Origin: Limnohabitans sp. 15K | Lineage (GTDB): Bacteria > Pseudomonadota > Gammaproteobacteria > Burkholderiales > Burkholderiaceae_C | Assembly (NCBI RefSeq): GCF_002778285.1 | Contig: NZ_NESM01000002.1 | Location: forward strand, 372,001-436,000 | DNA: 64,000 bases | Reading direction: 5' to 3' | In this document: positions 42,051-52,300 of the stretch, piece after piece | Numbering within the stretch: position 1 is the stretch's first letter | Layout of the letters: each line of letters opens with the position of its first letter | Notes under the pieces: generated by a model | What the model was told of the DNA's origin: nothing | Database searches by the model: none | What the model saw: the letters and a program-made list of their open reading frames with translations, nothing else | Translations under genes and position numbers: made by a program

Positions 42051-43214
42051 ATGCAGAACGAAGTCGGCAAATCTGCCCCAAGCTCAGAAAACCGCAGCAG
42101 CTCTGCTGAATTGGACATTGGCGCCAAAGTTTCTTCCGATTTCCAAAAAGCCAAGGTTTTGCTGGTTGACGACAGCCGCTTGATCCGTATGGGTTTGAGA
42201 AAGTCGTTGATTGAAATCGGCTTGTCCGACATCACCGAAGCAAGTGATGGGCGTGAGGCGATCGAGACGCTGGTCCGCGAACGATTCGATTTGATGCTGC
42301 TGGACATGGAAATGCCCGAAATGAACGGCATGGAAGTCTTAGCCGTCTTGCGCGATACCCCCCATCAGGCCTGGCCACCTGTGATTGTGATTTCGGGCGG
42401 CACCAGCCTGGAAGATGCCGTCCGCTGCATTGAGTTAGGTGCTGAAGACTACCTATCCAAGCCATTCAACCCTGTGTTGTTGCGCGCCCGGGTCAAAACT
42501 TCGGTAGAGCGCAAACGCTTGCGTGACCAAGAAGCTTTGCGCATGCGCCAGCTGAAAAAGCAACACGAAGCCCTGTCTTCTGAGCAGGCCAAAACAGAAC
42601 AACTGCTGCTCAACATCTTGCCGCGCAAAATTGCTCAGCGCTTGAAAGCAGGCGAAGAACACATTGCAGACGCATTTCCGAATGTGAGCGTGCTGTTTGC
42701 CGACATGGTGGGCTTCACGGCCATGTCTCGCACCATGACGGCGAGTGCCCTGGTTGAAGTGCTGGGCGATTTGTTTTCTCGGTTCGATTTGATCACCGAA
42801 AAACACGGCCTCGAAAAAATCAAAACCATCGGCGACTGCTACATGTTGGCGGGTGGCGTGCCCGACCCGATGGACGACCACGCCCACGCGGTGATCGATG
42901 CAGCGATTGAATTTTGCACAGCCCTGGAAGAAATGCGCGAGCGCACCGGAGGCGCGCTGCGCATGCGCATTGGCGTGCACAGCGGCCCCATCGTGGCGGG
43001 CGTGATTGGTCTGCGCAAGTTCACTTACGACCTGTGGGGCGACACTGTCAACGTGGCCAGCCGCATGGAATCCACCGGTGAACCCGGGCGGATCCATGTG
43101 TCAGTCAACACGGCCAACTTGGTTCGAAACGATTTCAAGTTGGAGTCGCGTGGCTCCATTGAAGTCAAGAGCCTGGGTCAGGTTGAAACTTTTTTTGTCA
43201 ACGGACGCATCTGA
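42051..43214 (+). CDS. Response regulator with class III adenylate cyclase output
   Basis: 387 residues. A receiver (about 33-150; D40-D41, phospho-acceptor D85 in LMLLDMEMPE, K137 in LSKPF) is joined by a helical linker (155-190) to a class III cyclase domain (about 205-387). Metal residues are D218 in VLFADMVGFT and D262 in KTIGDCYM. Substrate-choice residues are K258 (IKTIGD) and D327 (TYDLWGD), the pair found in adenylate cyclases; guanylate cyclases have Glu and Cys. N334 and R338 of NVASRMES complete the site. It should make cAMP under phosphorelay control. It follows the receiver gene by eight bases and precedes the Aer-type gene. Confidence 0.88.
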   Translation: MQNEVGKSAPSSENRSSSAELDIGAKVSSDFQKAKVLLVDDSRLIRMGLRKSLIEIGLSDITEASDGREAIETLVRERFDLMLLDMEMPEMNGMEVLAVLRDTPHQAWPPVIVISGGTSLEDAVRCIELGAEDYLSKPFNPVLLRARVKTSVERKRLRDQEALRMRQLKKQHEALSSEQAKTEQLLLNILPRKIAQRLKAGEEHIADAFPNVSVLFADMVGFTAMSRTMTASALVEVLGDLFSRFDLITEKHGLEKIKTIGDCYMLAGGVPDPMDDHAHAVIDAAIEFCTALEEMRERTGGALRMRIGVHSGPIVAGVIGLRKFTYDLWGDTVNVASRMESTGEPGRIHVSVNTANLVRNDFKLESRGSIEVKSLGQVETFFVNGRI

Positions 43215-43253
43215 AGCCAACACCTTCGACAACCCCTCACACAAAACAAAGCC

Positions 43254-43784
43254 ATGGCGAGACAACACATTCAACCCACACAGCAAGAAAGGCTCATGCG
43301 AGACGATGAATTCATCGTGTCCAAAGCCGATCTGAAAGGTCGAATCACTTACAGCAACCAAGTGTTCGCTGAGTTTTCAGGTTTCACCGAAGCCGAGTTC
43401 TTGGGCAAGCAACACAACTTGGTGCGTCATCCCGACATGCCGCGCTGTGTCTTCAAATTGTTGTGGCAACACATTGAGAGCGGACAGGAAATCTTTGCAT
43501 ACGTGAAGAACCTGTGCAAAGACGGCTCCTTTTATTGGGTCTTGGCCAACGTCACGCCATCGCGCGACGCGCAAGGCAAGGTCGTGGGCTATTACTCGGT
43601 GCGTCGCAAGCCCAACCCCAAGGCATTGGCTGTGATCATTCCGCTTTACAAGCAATTGCTTCAGACCGAACAAAACGCTGGCGCCAAGGAAGCCATCGAA
43701 ACTTCCCTGACCCAAATGCACAACCTCCTTCAAGAAAAGGGCGTCAGCTATGAGCGCTTCATCCTCGACCTCCAAGGGCTTTGA
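43254..43784 (+). CDS. Aer-type PAS sensor protein (separate from its transducer)
   Basis: 176 residues. The PAS domain matches the Aer aerotaxis sensor: [61 protein letters not shown]. The RHPDMP motif and the Trp after Y are FAD-pocket features in E. coli Aer. The C-terminal 40 residues are helical. In Aer the PAS, membrane anchor and signalling domain are one protein; here the last 35 bases overlap the start of a separate receptor gene. Probable cytoplasmic redox/energy sensor. Confidence 0.85.
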   Translation: MARQHIQPTQQERLMRDDEFIVSKADLKGRITYSNQVFAEFSGFTEAEFLGKQHNLVRHPDMPRCVFKLLWQHIESGQEIFAYVKNLCKDGSFYWVLANVTPSRDAQGKVVGYYSVRRKPNPKALAVIIPLYKQLLQTEQNAGAKEAIETSLTQMHNLLQEKGVSYERFILDLQGL

Positions 43785-45255
43785 ACTCAGCCCTCAACTC
43801 CTTTTGGGGTTGGCGGGCGTTTTGGGTTTGAGTGCAACGGCCATCGCCCTGTGGCACTCGCCTGACAACCATGTCTTGATGGGGCTGAGCGCCCTGACGG
43901 TCATTGTCTTGTTGGTGGGCTTCAAAGCTGCCGGCCGTGAAAATGCATTGCTTGCTCGTATTGACCATGTTTTGTCAGAAGCGGCACAAGGCCAATTAGA
44001 GGCTCGCATCACCCAAATTCCGGCTCAGGGGCGTTTGGTCGATGCCGCTTGGCGCGTGAACGATGTGCTGGACCAAATTGAGGCGGTCTTCCGCGAGTCG
44101 ATGACCGTGGTGACCCGCATGGGATCGGGTGATTTTTCACGCCACCCGCAAGCTGCAGGCCTCAAGGGTTTGTACCCGCAGGTGCTGGCCCAAATCGCCA
44201 CAGTCCAGAAAAACATGGACTCCACGGTGCAAATGCTCAGCCAAAGCATGAGTGCCATGGCGCTGGGGGATTTTGAACACCGCGTCTCCACCCAAGGACA
44301 AACGGGTCAATTTTTGAGCATTTTGAACGATGCGCGAAAGACGCTTGAAGTTCTGGACACCCTCATCAGCGATGTCGTCAAAGTCATGGACGCCGTCTCC
44401 AATGGCGACCTGGGCCAACGTGTGCGCGCCAACGGCGAAGGTGCTTTGGGCAAACTCAAAGACGACATCAACAACTCTTTGCAAGCCTTGGCGATTTCGA
44501 TGCGCCAAATCGGTGAAAACGCCCAACAGGTGGCAGGTGCCGCCAACGACACCAGCACTGCCATTGGCCAATTGGCCGACGGCGCACAAAGCCAAACCCA
44601 ATTCATCGGCCACATGGTCAGCGCCATTCGCCAAACGGCTGCCGCGGTGAACGACATCGCGTCCAACACCGAGCACGCCAGCCGTCAAGCCCAAGAGTCG
44701 ACCACCATCGTGCGTGGTGGCCAGGACAAAATGGTTCAAATGGTGGACGTTGTCAATGGGATTGCCTTGAGCTCTGAAAAGATCAATAAGATCACCGATG
44801 TGATCGAAAAGATCGCCAACAAAACCAACCTCTTGTCTTTGAACGCCGCCATCGAGGCCGCGCGTGCCGGCGAGCATGGCAAAGGCTTTGCGGTGGTGGC
44901 CGACGAAGTGGGCAAATTGGCCGCCAGCAGCGCTGACAGCACCAAAGAAATCACCCAGCTCATTCAGCAAGCCAGCCAGCAGGCCAAAGAAGCGGTGATC
45001 GCGGTGAAAGAGGTCAGCTCGGACATGGAGCGCATCGTCAAGTCCTCCACCGAAACCGATGGCATGCTGCAACGCATTTCAGCGTCTGTGGAAGAGCAAA
45101 CACGCATGATCCAAGAGATCAACTCCAGCGTTGAGAATCTTGAACAAATTGCCCGCAGCAATTCGGCTGCATCGGAAGAACTGGCCGCCTCGATGATCGA
45201 GTTGTCCAAGGTGGCGGACTCCACCCGGACCGAAATCACCAAGTTCAGCACTTAA
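43750..45255 (+). CDS. Chemoreceptor with minimal membrane anchor (Aer-like transducer half)
   Basis: 501 residues starting inside the PAS gene (43750-43784 shared, different frame). Two membrane helices (about 15-34 and 42-60) with a loop of only a few residues, so there is no periplasmic sensor. HAMP-like units ([42 protein letters not shown]) precede the signalling domain with [20 protein letters not shown] and [14 protein letters not shown]. Anchor shape and the overlapping PAS gene suggest the two proteins together make an Aer-type energy sensor. Confidence 0.9.
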   Translation: MSASSSTSKGFELSPQLLLGLAGVLGLSATAIALWHSPDNHVLMGLSALTVIVLLVGFKAAGRENALLARIDHVLSEAAQGQLEARITQIPAQGRLVDAAWRVNDVLDQIEAVFRESMTVVTRMGSGDFSRHPQAAGLKGLYPQVLAQIATVQKNMDSTVQMLSQSMSAMALGDFEHRVSTQGQTGQFLSILNDARKTLEVLDTLISDVVKVMDAVSNGDLGQRVRANGEGALGKLKDDINNSLQALAISMRQIGENAQQVAGAANDTSTAIGQLADGAQSQTQFIGHMVSAIRQTAAAVNDIASNTEHASRQAQESTTIVRGGQDKMVQMVDVVNGIALSSEKINKITDVIEKIANKTNLLSLNAAIEAARAGEHGKGFAVVADEVGKLAASSADSTKEITQLIQQASQQAKEAVIAVKEVSSDMERIVKSSTETDGMLQRISASVEEQTRMIQEINSSVENLEQIARSNSAASEELAASMIELSKVADSTRTEITKFST

Positions 45256-45274
45256 AGCGGCGAGACCACACACC

Positions 45275-46678
45275 ATGGAACTGGTACTTTTTGACATTCA
45301 AGAAAACCGCTTTGCGCTGCGTGCGTCGGCGGTCAGCCAGGTGCTGGAATCCTTGGCCGTGACACCCCTGCCCTACGCACCTCCAGAGGTCGAAGGCTTG
45401 GTCAATGTCACGGGTACTGTGCTGCTCAAAATCGATCTCGCGCTGCGCTTGGGCATGCCCGCGCGCACCGCCGACATCAACGGCAATTTGCTGGTCGTCA
45501 TCACGGGCCATGAAAACATTGCCCTTCAAGTTGATCGCGTGCACAACAAGATCAACCTGGACGAATCGCTGCTCACCCCTTACGTGGACCCCGACCAACG
45601 TAATTTGGTTTGTGGTGAGTTCACACTCAATGAGCGCATGGTCTTGTTGCTCGACGAGCAATCGCTGGACATGCGCAACATGGACCCCACGGGCGTCCCT
45701 GAAGGCGGCGGCGGACTGATAGGTTTTGACCTGCACGACGATGCCCGCGAAGAAAGCGCCAAACAAGCCAACAACGACATGGCCACCGTGACGGTCGAAG
45801 ACTGCGGTGAAACCTACGCACTGCACATGGCCCATGTGCAAGAGATCGTTGAGATCGGCGCCTTGACGCAACTGCCCGGTGCAACACCTGAAGTTCAAGG
45901 CCTCATGCAATTGCGCGGCCAAGCCTTGCTGATCGTGTCTTTGGGCGGTTTGCTCAACCGCAGCCACACCACCGAAGCCAAATTTGTCCTGGTGGTCAAA
46001 GTTCAGGGTTTGCAACTGGGTGTGAGCGTGTCGGCGATTTTGGGCATCGAGCGTTACCCCCGCGAAGCGGTTCAAGCGGTGGCGGGCTCACAAGACGCCC
46101 AGCTGGAAGGCTACCTCAATGGTGCAGCCTCCCGCGAGGGCCACATGACGGGTTTGCTCTCGATGACCGGCCTGCTTTCACCGCAAGCCGTTGCCCAATA
46201 CCAGCGTTTTCTGACCCAGCAAACCACATTCATGCTTCACAACAACCACTTGGTCCGCAGCGCCGTGCGCCGCATGCTTTCTTTCAGACTGGGGAACGAG
46301 CGCTGCGCACTCCCCTTAGGCATGGTGGACCGCGTGGAAGAGTACAGCACCAGTGTCGACCTGCCCGAGGGTGACAACAGCCTCAGCGGTGTGATCCAGA
46401 TCAAAGGTGAAATTGCGCCTGTGATCGACCTGCGCAAGATGCTCGGTGTGGCACCGCTGGAAACATCGTCTTACGTGGTGGTTCGCGTGGACAACGAGCC
46501 TTGGGCTTTGATTGTCGACCGCATCGAGCGCGTGATCGACATCGAAGAAACCAACATCACCCCTGTCAGAAACCAGCAAAACGATTACCTGAACGAGGTT
46601 GGCAAGCTGGATGGCGAGCTGATTTCCCTCATCACTTTGGCACCGCTGACATTGGCTGCCAAACGCCAACAGAAATGA
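45275..46678 (+). CDS. Coupling protein with three CheW domains
   Basis: 467 residues composed of three CheW-like units: about 1-135 (LVLFDIQENRFALRASAVSQ, VEGLVNVTGTVLLKIDL), about 170-300 (VTVEDCGETYALHMAHVQEI, VQGLMQLRGQALLIVSLGGL), and about 335-462 (MLSFRLGNERCALPLGMVDR, LSGVIQIKGEIAPVIDLRKM, VDRIERVIDIEE). Usual CheW proteins have one domain and link CheA to receptors. The three are diverged from each other. It lies between the receptor and cheR with short gaps, in the chemotaxis operon. Confidence 0.88.
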   Translation: MELVLFDIQENRFALRASAVSQVLESLAVTPLPYAPPEVEGLVNVTGTVLLKIDLALRLGMPARTADINGNLLVVITGHENIALQVDRVHNKINLDESLLTPYVDPDQRNLVCGEFTLNERMVLLLDEQSLDMRNMDPTGVPEGGGGLIGFDLHDDAREESAKQANNDMATVTVEDCGETYALHMAHVQEIVEIGALTQLPGATPEVQGLMQLRGQALLIVSLGGLLNRSHTTEAKFVLVVKVQGLQLGVSVSAILGIERYPREAVQAVAGSQDAQLEGYLNGAASREGHMTGLLSMTGLLSPQAVAQYQRFLTQQTTFMLHNNHLVRSAVRRMLSFRLGNERCALPLGMVDRVEEYSTSVDLPEGDNSLSGVIQIKGEIAPVIDLRKMLGVAPLETSSYVVVRVDNEPWALIVDRIERVIDIEETNITPVRNQQNDYLNEVGKLDGELISLITLAPLTLAAKRQQK

Positions 46679-46685
46679 ACGACCT

Positions 46686-47732
46686 GTGACACAAGATAAA
46701 AAAGTCAACGACCTGATCAGTCAAATGCGAACCGCGGTGGACACGGCGCGCTCAGCCACGTCGGCTGCTCCTACACCCGCGACCAGCACGCTGGCTCCCA
46801 AACCGATGTCCGGCTTCAGCAAGCCCGAAGAAACCACCCAATCACGGGCCTTGCTGCTATTGATCAACGAGTTGATGGGTGGTGTGGAAACACGTTTTGG
46901 CATCAAGCCCGGCACTTTGGTGGAACGCAAACTGGTGCGCATTTTCAAAGACATGCCCATGGCCACGTTGAAAGACTGGGTCGAGAGTATGAACAACTGC
47001 TCCACAGAACATTCTGAATGGCAGTCCTTGGTTGAAAACTTGACGGTGCACGAAACCTATTTCTGCCGCGACCCCGACCTGATGAGCATGTTGGGCGAAG
47101 AGATCATGCCGCACCTGTTGAACCTGCGCAAAACCCAAAAGCAAGTTCAAATTTGGTCCGCAGCCAGCTCTACCGGAGAAGAAGTTTATGACCTGACCTT
47201 TTCGGCTTTGCGTGCCATGCAAAAGGCCGGTTATGCCCGCATGTTTGAAGGCAAACTGGTCCCAGAAGCAGGATGGAGTGTGTTTTCATTCGGCACCGAC
47301 ATTTCCAACCAAGCCCTGCGTACCGCAAAAGCCGCTGTTTATGGTGACTTGGGCATGGGTTCCTTTCGCAATTTGCCCGACGAATGGAAGAGCATGTTCG
47401 AGGACGTCAAAATTGCGCCTGCCAACGCCATGCCGGGTGTGAACTATTTCAAGATCCGTGAATGGGTTCGCCAATGCACGCGTTTTGAACGCTTCAACCT
47501 CATGAACAACCGCCCACCTGTCATGGGCATGGATCTGGTGTTTTGCCGCAATGTCTTGATTTACTTTGAAGACCCAATCAAGAAAGCCGTGCAGACCATG
47601 CTGGCCCGGTCTATGTCGACCGGCGGTGTGTTGGTCTTGGGTGCATCGGTGCAAATGCTGGTGCCCGAGTATTTCGAATCGCGCTTGGGCAAGGGCGGTC
47701 CTTGGTACGTCAGAAACGACACCCGCGTATGA
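46686..47732 (+). CDS. cheR: Chemotaxis methyltransferase CheR
   Basis: 348 residues from GTG 46686. A disordered Ala/Pro-rich N-terminus (1-50) precedes the CheR helical domain (LTVHETYFCRDPDLMSML) and the SAM domain with IWSAASSTGEEVYDLT, FSFGTDISNQALRTAKAAVY and the late MDLVFCRNVLIYFED. It methylates receptor glutamates using S-adenosylmethionine. Its stop overlaps cheB (ATGA 47729-47732). Confidence 0.94.
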   Translation: MTQDKKVNDLISQMRTAVDTARSATSAAPTPATSTLAPKPMSGFSKPEETTQSRALLLLINELMGGVETRFGIKPGTLVERKLVRIFKDMPMATLKDWVESMNNCSTEHSEWQSLVENLTVHETYFCRDPDLMSMLGEEIMPHLLNLRKTQKQVQIWSAASSTGEEVYDLTFSALRAMQKAGYARMFEGKLVPEAGWSVFSFGTDISNQALRTAKAAVYGDLGMGSFRNLPDEWKSMFEDVKIAPANAMPGVNYFKIREWVRQCTRFERFNLMNNRPPVMGMDLVFCRNVLIYFEDPIKKAVQTMLARSMSTGGVLVLGASVQMLVPEYFESRLGKGGPWYVRNDTRV

Positions 47733-48835
47733 TCAGATTACTGATTTCGGACGACTCAGCGTTCATGCGCATCGCCATCCGCAAGATGGTGGAGAGCCAC
47801 CTCGACATCGAGGTGGTGGGCGAAGCCAAGACGGGTCAGATGTGCGTCGACATGGCGCGCGAGCTGCGCCCTGACGTCATCACCATGGACGTGGAGATGC
47901 CGGTGATGGATGGCCTGGAGGCCACCCGCCAAATCATGGCCGCGACGCCCTGCCCCATCATCATGCTGAGCAGCTTGACCGAACGCAACTCGGTGACCAC
48001 CATCCGTGCCCTCGAATTGGGTGCGGTGGATTTCATTGCGAAAAAGTCTTCTTTTGTGCAGCTCGATATTGTGCAAATTGGTGCCGACTTGGTGGAAAAG
48101 CTCCGCTATTGGGCCAAAAAGAAAACGCGCCTGAGCACCCTGCGCAGCTTCACGGCTTCCGCCTCTCCTTTGGCTGCTGCCAAAAACGCTCCCACAGCGC
48201 CCCGTCAGTTGCGCTCAGTCCCCACCCAGCAAGCGGCGGGTCTGGTGGTTTTGGGCATCTCAACGGGTGGCCCGGCCACACTTCCGCATGTGCTCAAGTC
48301 CATGGGTCGTCTGGGCTGCCCCATGGTGGTTGCGCAGCACATGCCCCCCATGTTCACCAGCGGTTTTGCAGCGCACTTGCGCAGCGAAACCGGCTTGGAC
48401 GTGGTGGAAAGCACCGAGCAGATGGAACTCAAACCCGGCATGATCGTGATCGCCAAAGGTGGCACCGATGTGGTCGTCCGCGAGCCCTTCCCCGGCAAGC
48501 TGATGCTGTACCAAAAAACCGATGCCAATGCGAACATCCACCCCAATGCCGACGTCCTGTTCCGCTCAGCCGCAGCGGCCTCATGCCCTGTGGTGGCGGT
48601 GGTGATGACCGGCATGGGCAGCGACGGTATGCTGGGTGCCAAAGATCTGGTGGCGCGCAAAAACGGCCATGTGCTGGTCCAGGAACCCGACAGCTGTATC
48701 GTGGACGGCATGCCCACATCCACCCTCAACGCGGGCTTGGCCACAGCTGTACTATCGCCCCAAGAAATAGGCACACGCCTGTCTCGCTTGTGTGCCACAC
48801 GCACTCTTCCCACTTTCAAAACTTCTGTTTTATAG
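47729..48835 (+). CDS. cheB: Chemotaxis methylesterase CheB
   Basis: 368 residues from ATG 47729. Receiver domain at 1-120 with D54 in VITMDVEMPVMDG, linker to 180, then the methylesterase domain with the Ser motif GISTGGPATL, the His motif VAQHMPPMFTSGFAAHL and the Asp motif VMTGMGSDGM, which form the catalytic triad. It removes receptor methyl groups and deamidates Gln. Coupled to cheR. Confidence 0.95.
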   Translation: MIRLLISDDSAFMRIAIRKMVESHLDIEVVGEAKTGQMCVDMARELRPDVITMDVEMPVMDGLEATRQIMAATPCPIIMLSSLTERNSVTTIRALELGAVDFIAKKSSFVQLDIVQIGADLVEKLRYWAKKKTRLSTLRSFTASASPLAAAKNAPTAPRQLRSVPTQQAAGLVVLGISTGGPATLPHVLKSMGRLGCPMVVAQHMPPMFTSGFAAHLRSETGLDVVESTEQMELKPGMIVIAKGGTDVVVREPFPGKLMLYQKTDANANIHPNADVLFRSAAAASCPVVAVVMTGMGSDGMLGAKDLVARKNGHVLVQEPDSCIVDGMPTSTLNAGLATAVLSPQEIGTRLSRLCATRTLPTFKTSVL

Positions 48836-48845
48836 AGACTGCCTC

Positions 48846-49253
48846 ATGACCAAGAAACGCATACTCATTGTTGATGACTCTTTCGTGATGCGCGCCCTGT
48901 TGCGTGGCATCGTGACCTCCGATCCTGATTTGGAAGTCGCTGGCGAAGCCACCAATGGCCTTGAAGCCCTTCAGCAAGTCAAAGAGATCGCACCCGATCT
49001 GGTCTTGCTCGATATCGAGATGCCCCACATGGACGGCATCGAATGCATCAAGCGCCTGCGCTTGATGAGCAAAGTGCCCGTGATCATCGTGTCTTCGGTG
49101 GCCCAAGCCGGTTCGCCGCAAGCCATCGAAGCGCGCAAGTTTGGCGCGGCCGAAGTGATTGCCAAACCATCGGGCGCGATGAGTCTCGACCTCAATGCCA
49201 AAAAAGGCCATGAGATCGTCACAGCCTCCCGCCGAGTGCTGGGTCTGTCGTAA
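48846..49253 (+). CDS. CheB-type receiver domain alone
   Basis: 135 residues from ATG 48846. Receiver with D9/D10... pocket (LIVDDSFVMR), phospho-acceptor D56 in LVLLDIEMPHMDG and the Lys motif AEVIAKPSG. The end (GAMSLDLNAKKGHEIVTASR) matches the CheB linker rather than CheY, so this looks like a CheB receiver that has lost its methylesterase domain. It may act as a phosphate sink or as the output regulator. It lies between cheB and cheA. Confidence 0.85.
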   Translation: MTKKRILIVDDSFVMRALLRGIVTSDPDLEVAGEATNGLEALQQVKEIAPDLVLLDIEMPHMDGIECIKRLRLMSKVPVIIVSSVAQAGSPQAIEARKFGAAEVIAKPSGAMSLDLNAKKGHEIVTASRRVLGLS

Positions 49254-49301
49254 AAGGCATTGCCTGTTTTTCGACACTAAGCTCGAAAGGAGTGTGGGAC
49301 C

Positions 49302-52300
49302 GTGTCTGACGATTTTCTAGAAACCATCTGGGCGCAGTACGCAGTTGAGACCGAAGAACACATTGAAAGCATTGAGTCCTTGCTCGTCAAGGCCGACTCA
49401 GAGTCTCTCAATGCCGAAGAAGTTTCGGGCTTGTTCAGGGCCTTTCACTCCCTCAAGGGTTTGAGCCGTGTCATGGAGCTGGGCGCACTGGAATCGGTCG
49501 CCCACCGCTGTGAGGACTTGCTGGGCATGGTCCGTGAGGGCACAGCCTCGCTCGACAAAAACACCGTTGACCTGTTGTTGCGCTCGCTCGACGACATCAA
49601 ACTCCTGTGCGAAAAGGCTGTGGCCGAACGCAGCGACGGAGAAAAACCGGTCGCCTTGTTGGCTGAGCTGGAGCGCGCCTTCAAAATGGTCAGTCAAGGC
49701 CAAGCCCTGACCGTTGCGGACAAATCAGAACTGCCTACTGCCACTGCACCTGCACCTGCACCTGCACCTGCACCTGCACCGGCCCCCGCGCCCGAATCTG
49801 CCCCTGTAGAAACACCTCAAAACGCAGCCCCTGCAAGCGCTGTGCCTGCCAGCACCCCTGCCCCATCGGCACCTGCTGCACCCGTTGTTCGCGCCGAACC
49901 CACCAAGGCCGCAGACGGCACGACGGACAATCGTCAAGTGGTGTTCTTGCGCCTGATCAGCAACGGCTTGCCCATTTTGGAGCGCCTGGCCAACTCGATT
50001 GCGACCAAAGAAGGTGGACCCCAAGTTTTGGCTGTGGCCAATGACATCCGCAAACCCCTGAGCTGGATGCTCAAAGGCTCCAACAGCCTGGGCTATGCCG
50101 GTCTTGACACCCGCATTGAAGAAATCCTGGACGCTTTGCCCGTCTCTGAAGAGATTTCTCAAGCCGATGGCGAGCGTATGGTCGATGTGATCGTCGCCTT
50201 TTTGGACGACCTGAAAACACTGGGTGAAACCACGGGTGTGGATCTGGGTGGTGAATCCTTGGCCAAAGTCTTGGCGCGCACACTCAAAGACAACCTGTTG
50301 ATGCATTTATTGCAGGTTGAAGAGTTGCTGCAAACGCTGGAAGGCCCGACCAATGTGCACGATGACGAGATTTCCAACCTCTTGTCTCAGCGTTTTTCGC
50401 GGATCCATGGCTATCTGTCCTCTCTTTACCCGCAGTCGCGCACCGATGTGCCCCTGCTCTTAGTCGACGCATTTGCACGCGCAGCGCGCAACCAAATGGG
50501 CATTGACAGCGAAGTCATCGCGCTGTGCCGTGAATCCCTTCAGTTCATCCGTGATTTGCTCGGGACCAGCGGCCGTCAGCCCTTGAAACAAGGTCCTCTG
50601 AAAGCCGCCGACGAAAGCCTGCACCAGCGCATTCGCGACTACCTGTGGGCGCATGACGACGCCGGTGACACGCCTGTGGACGCCGTTCGCCAGTTTGTCG
50701 CATCGATGAACATACCGATTGAACTGTCTGAGCTGCTCTCGCCTGACAACACCCGCGAGTTGGTCGAAATGATCCAAGAAGGCCATTTGGCCTATCTGAT
50801 CAAAGCCCACCTCGAATCGTCTGAAAGCATCGCCACCGCCTTCTTGGAATGGGTGCATGAAAAAGGTCGGGTCATCACCAACCGCACCTTGATCGAAGAC
50901 AACCTCAGCTGGTACGAAATGCTCTTCATTTCGAAGGCACCGCGTGTATCGATTGAACAAGACCTGAACACCATCGACCAAGGCTCGGGCCATGTGGTGC
51001 TGCTGGGTGAGTTGGGCAAAGACCACAACAAACCCAACACTTCGGCCAAACCAACAACACCTGCACAGGCATCTGCGCCTGCCGCTGCAACCAAGACATC
51101 AACCGCACCAGCTAAAGCTGCTGCCTCGGCAACCACTGCAGCAGCTACACCAGCTGCCACGGCACCCAGCACGGCACCCGTTGCAGCGAGCTCAAGCACA
51201 CCCAGCACCGAAGTCGCTGTGGCCAAACCTGCAGCAGCGGCCCCTGCGCGGGCGGCATCGCCTGCTGCGGCCAACGCCTCGTCCAACGTGATCCGTGTGC
51301 CGGGCGAAATGCTCGACCAGTTCATGAACCAAATTGGCGAAATGGTTCTGGTGCGTGGCCAACTGGCCCACATCATTGGTGACCAACGCGCTCGTGAAGG
51401 TTTGCACCGTCTGCGCCAGGAAGGCCAACAAAAGGACCCGCAAACCCAATTGGCCGATCTTCAGCAAGTGGCTGAAAATCTCGAAGACCAACTGCGCCGC
51501 CTGCAAGAAACCGACGCCTTGATTCAAGGTGCCTTGTCTCGCTTGCAAGACAGCGTGATGGGTTTGCGCGTGGTGCCTGTGGAGCTGGTGTTCAAGCGCT
51601 TCCCACGCATGGTGCGCGACTTGGCTTTGGCCCAAGGCAAACAAATCCGTTTGGAATTGATTGGCCAAGAAGTCAAGATTGACAAAGCGATGGTCGAATC
51701 TTTGGCCGACCCGCTGCTGCACATGGTGCGCAACAGCGCCGACCACGGCGTGGAAAAACCGGAAGAGCGTCGCGAATCGGGCAAGCCCGATGAAGCGGTG
51801 ATTCGCATCCAGGCCGAACAGCAAGGCAGCCGCATCATGATCCGCGTGATCGACGACGGCAAAGGCATTGACCCCGAACGCGTGCGCCGCAAAGCGGTGG
51901 ACCGCGGCTTGGTCAAAGAAGAAGACAGCCTGCAGATGAGCAAAGAGGATATTCTGAGCTTCATCTTCCGCCCTGCTTTCAGCACCGCCGATGTGGTCAC
52001 CGAAACCTCAGGCCGAGGCGTGGGCATGGACGTGGTGCGCACCAGTGTGATGCGCTTGGGTGGCACCATCCACCTCGACTCCGAAGTCGGCAAAGGCACC
52101 ACATTCACCATGCAAATGCCGCTGTCGGCGGCCGTGCAAGAAGTGTTGCTGGTCAATACCGCCAACCAGACCATGGCCATTCCTGGCCGTTACGTGGCCG
52201 AGTTGGTCGAGGTCAGCCCTGACGAGTACCAAACCGTCAAAGGCCGCACCGCCATTTTGTTGCGGGGCAACTTTTTGCCCATCGTGCGACTGGAAGAAGT

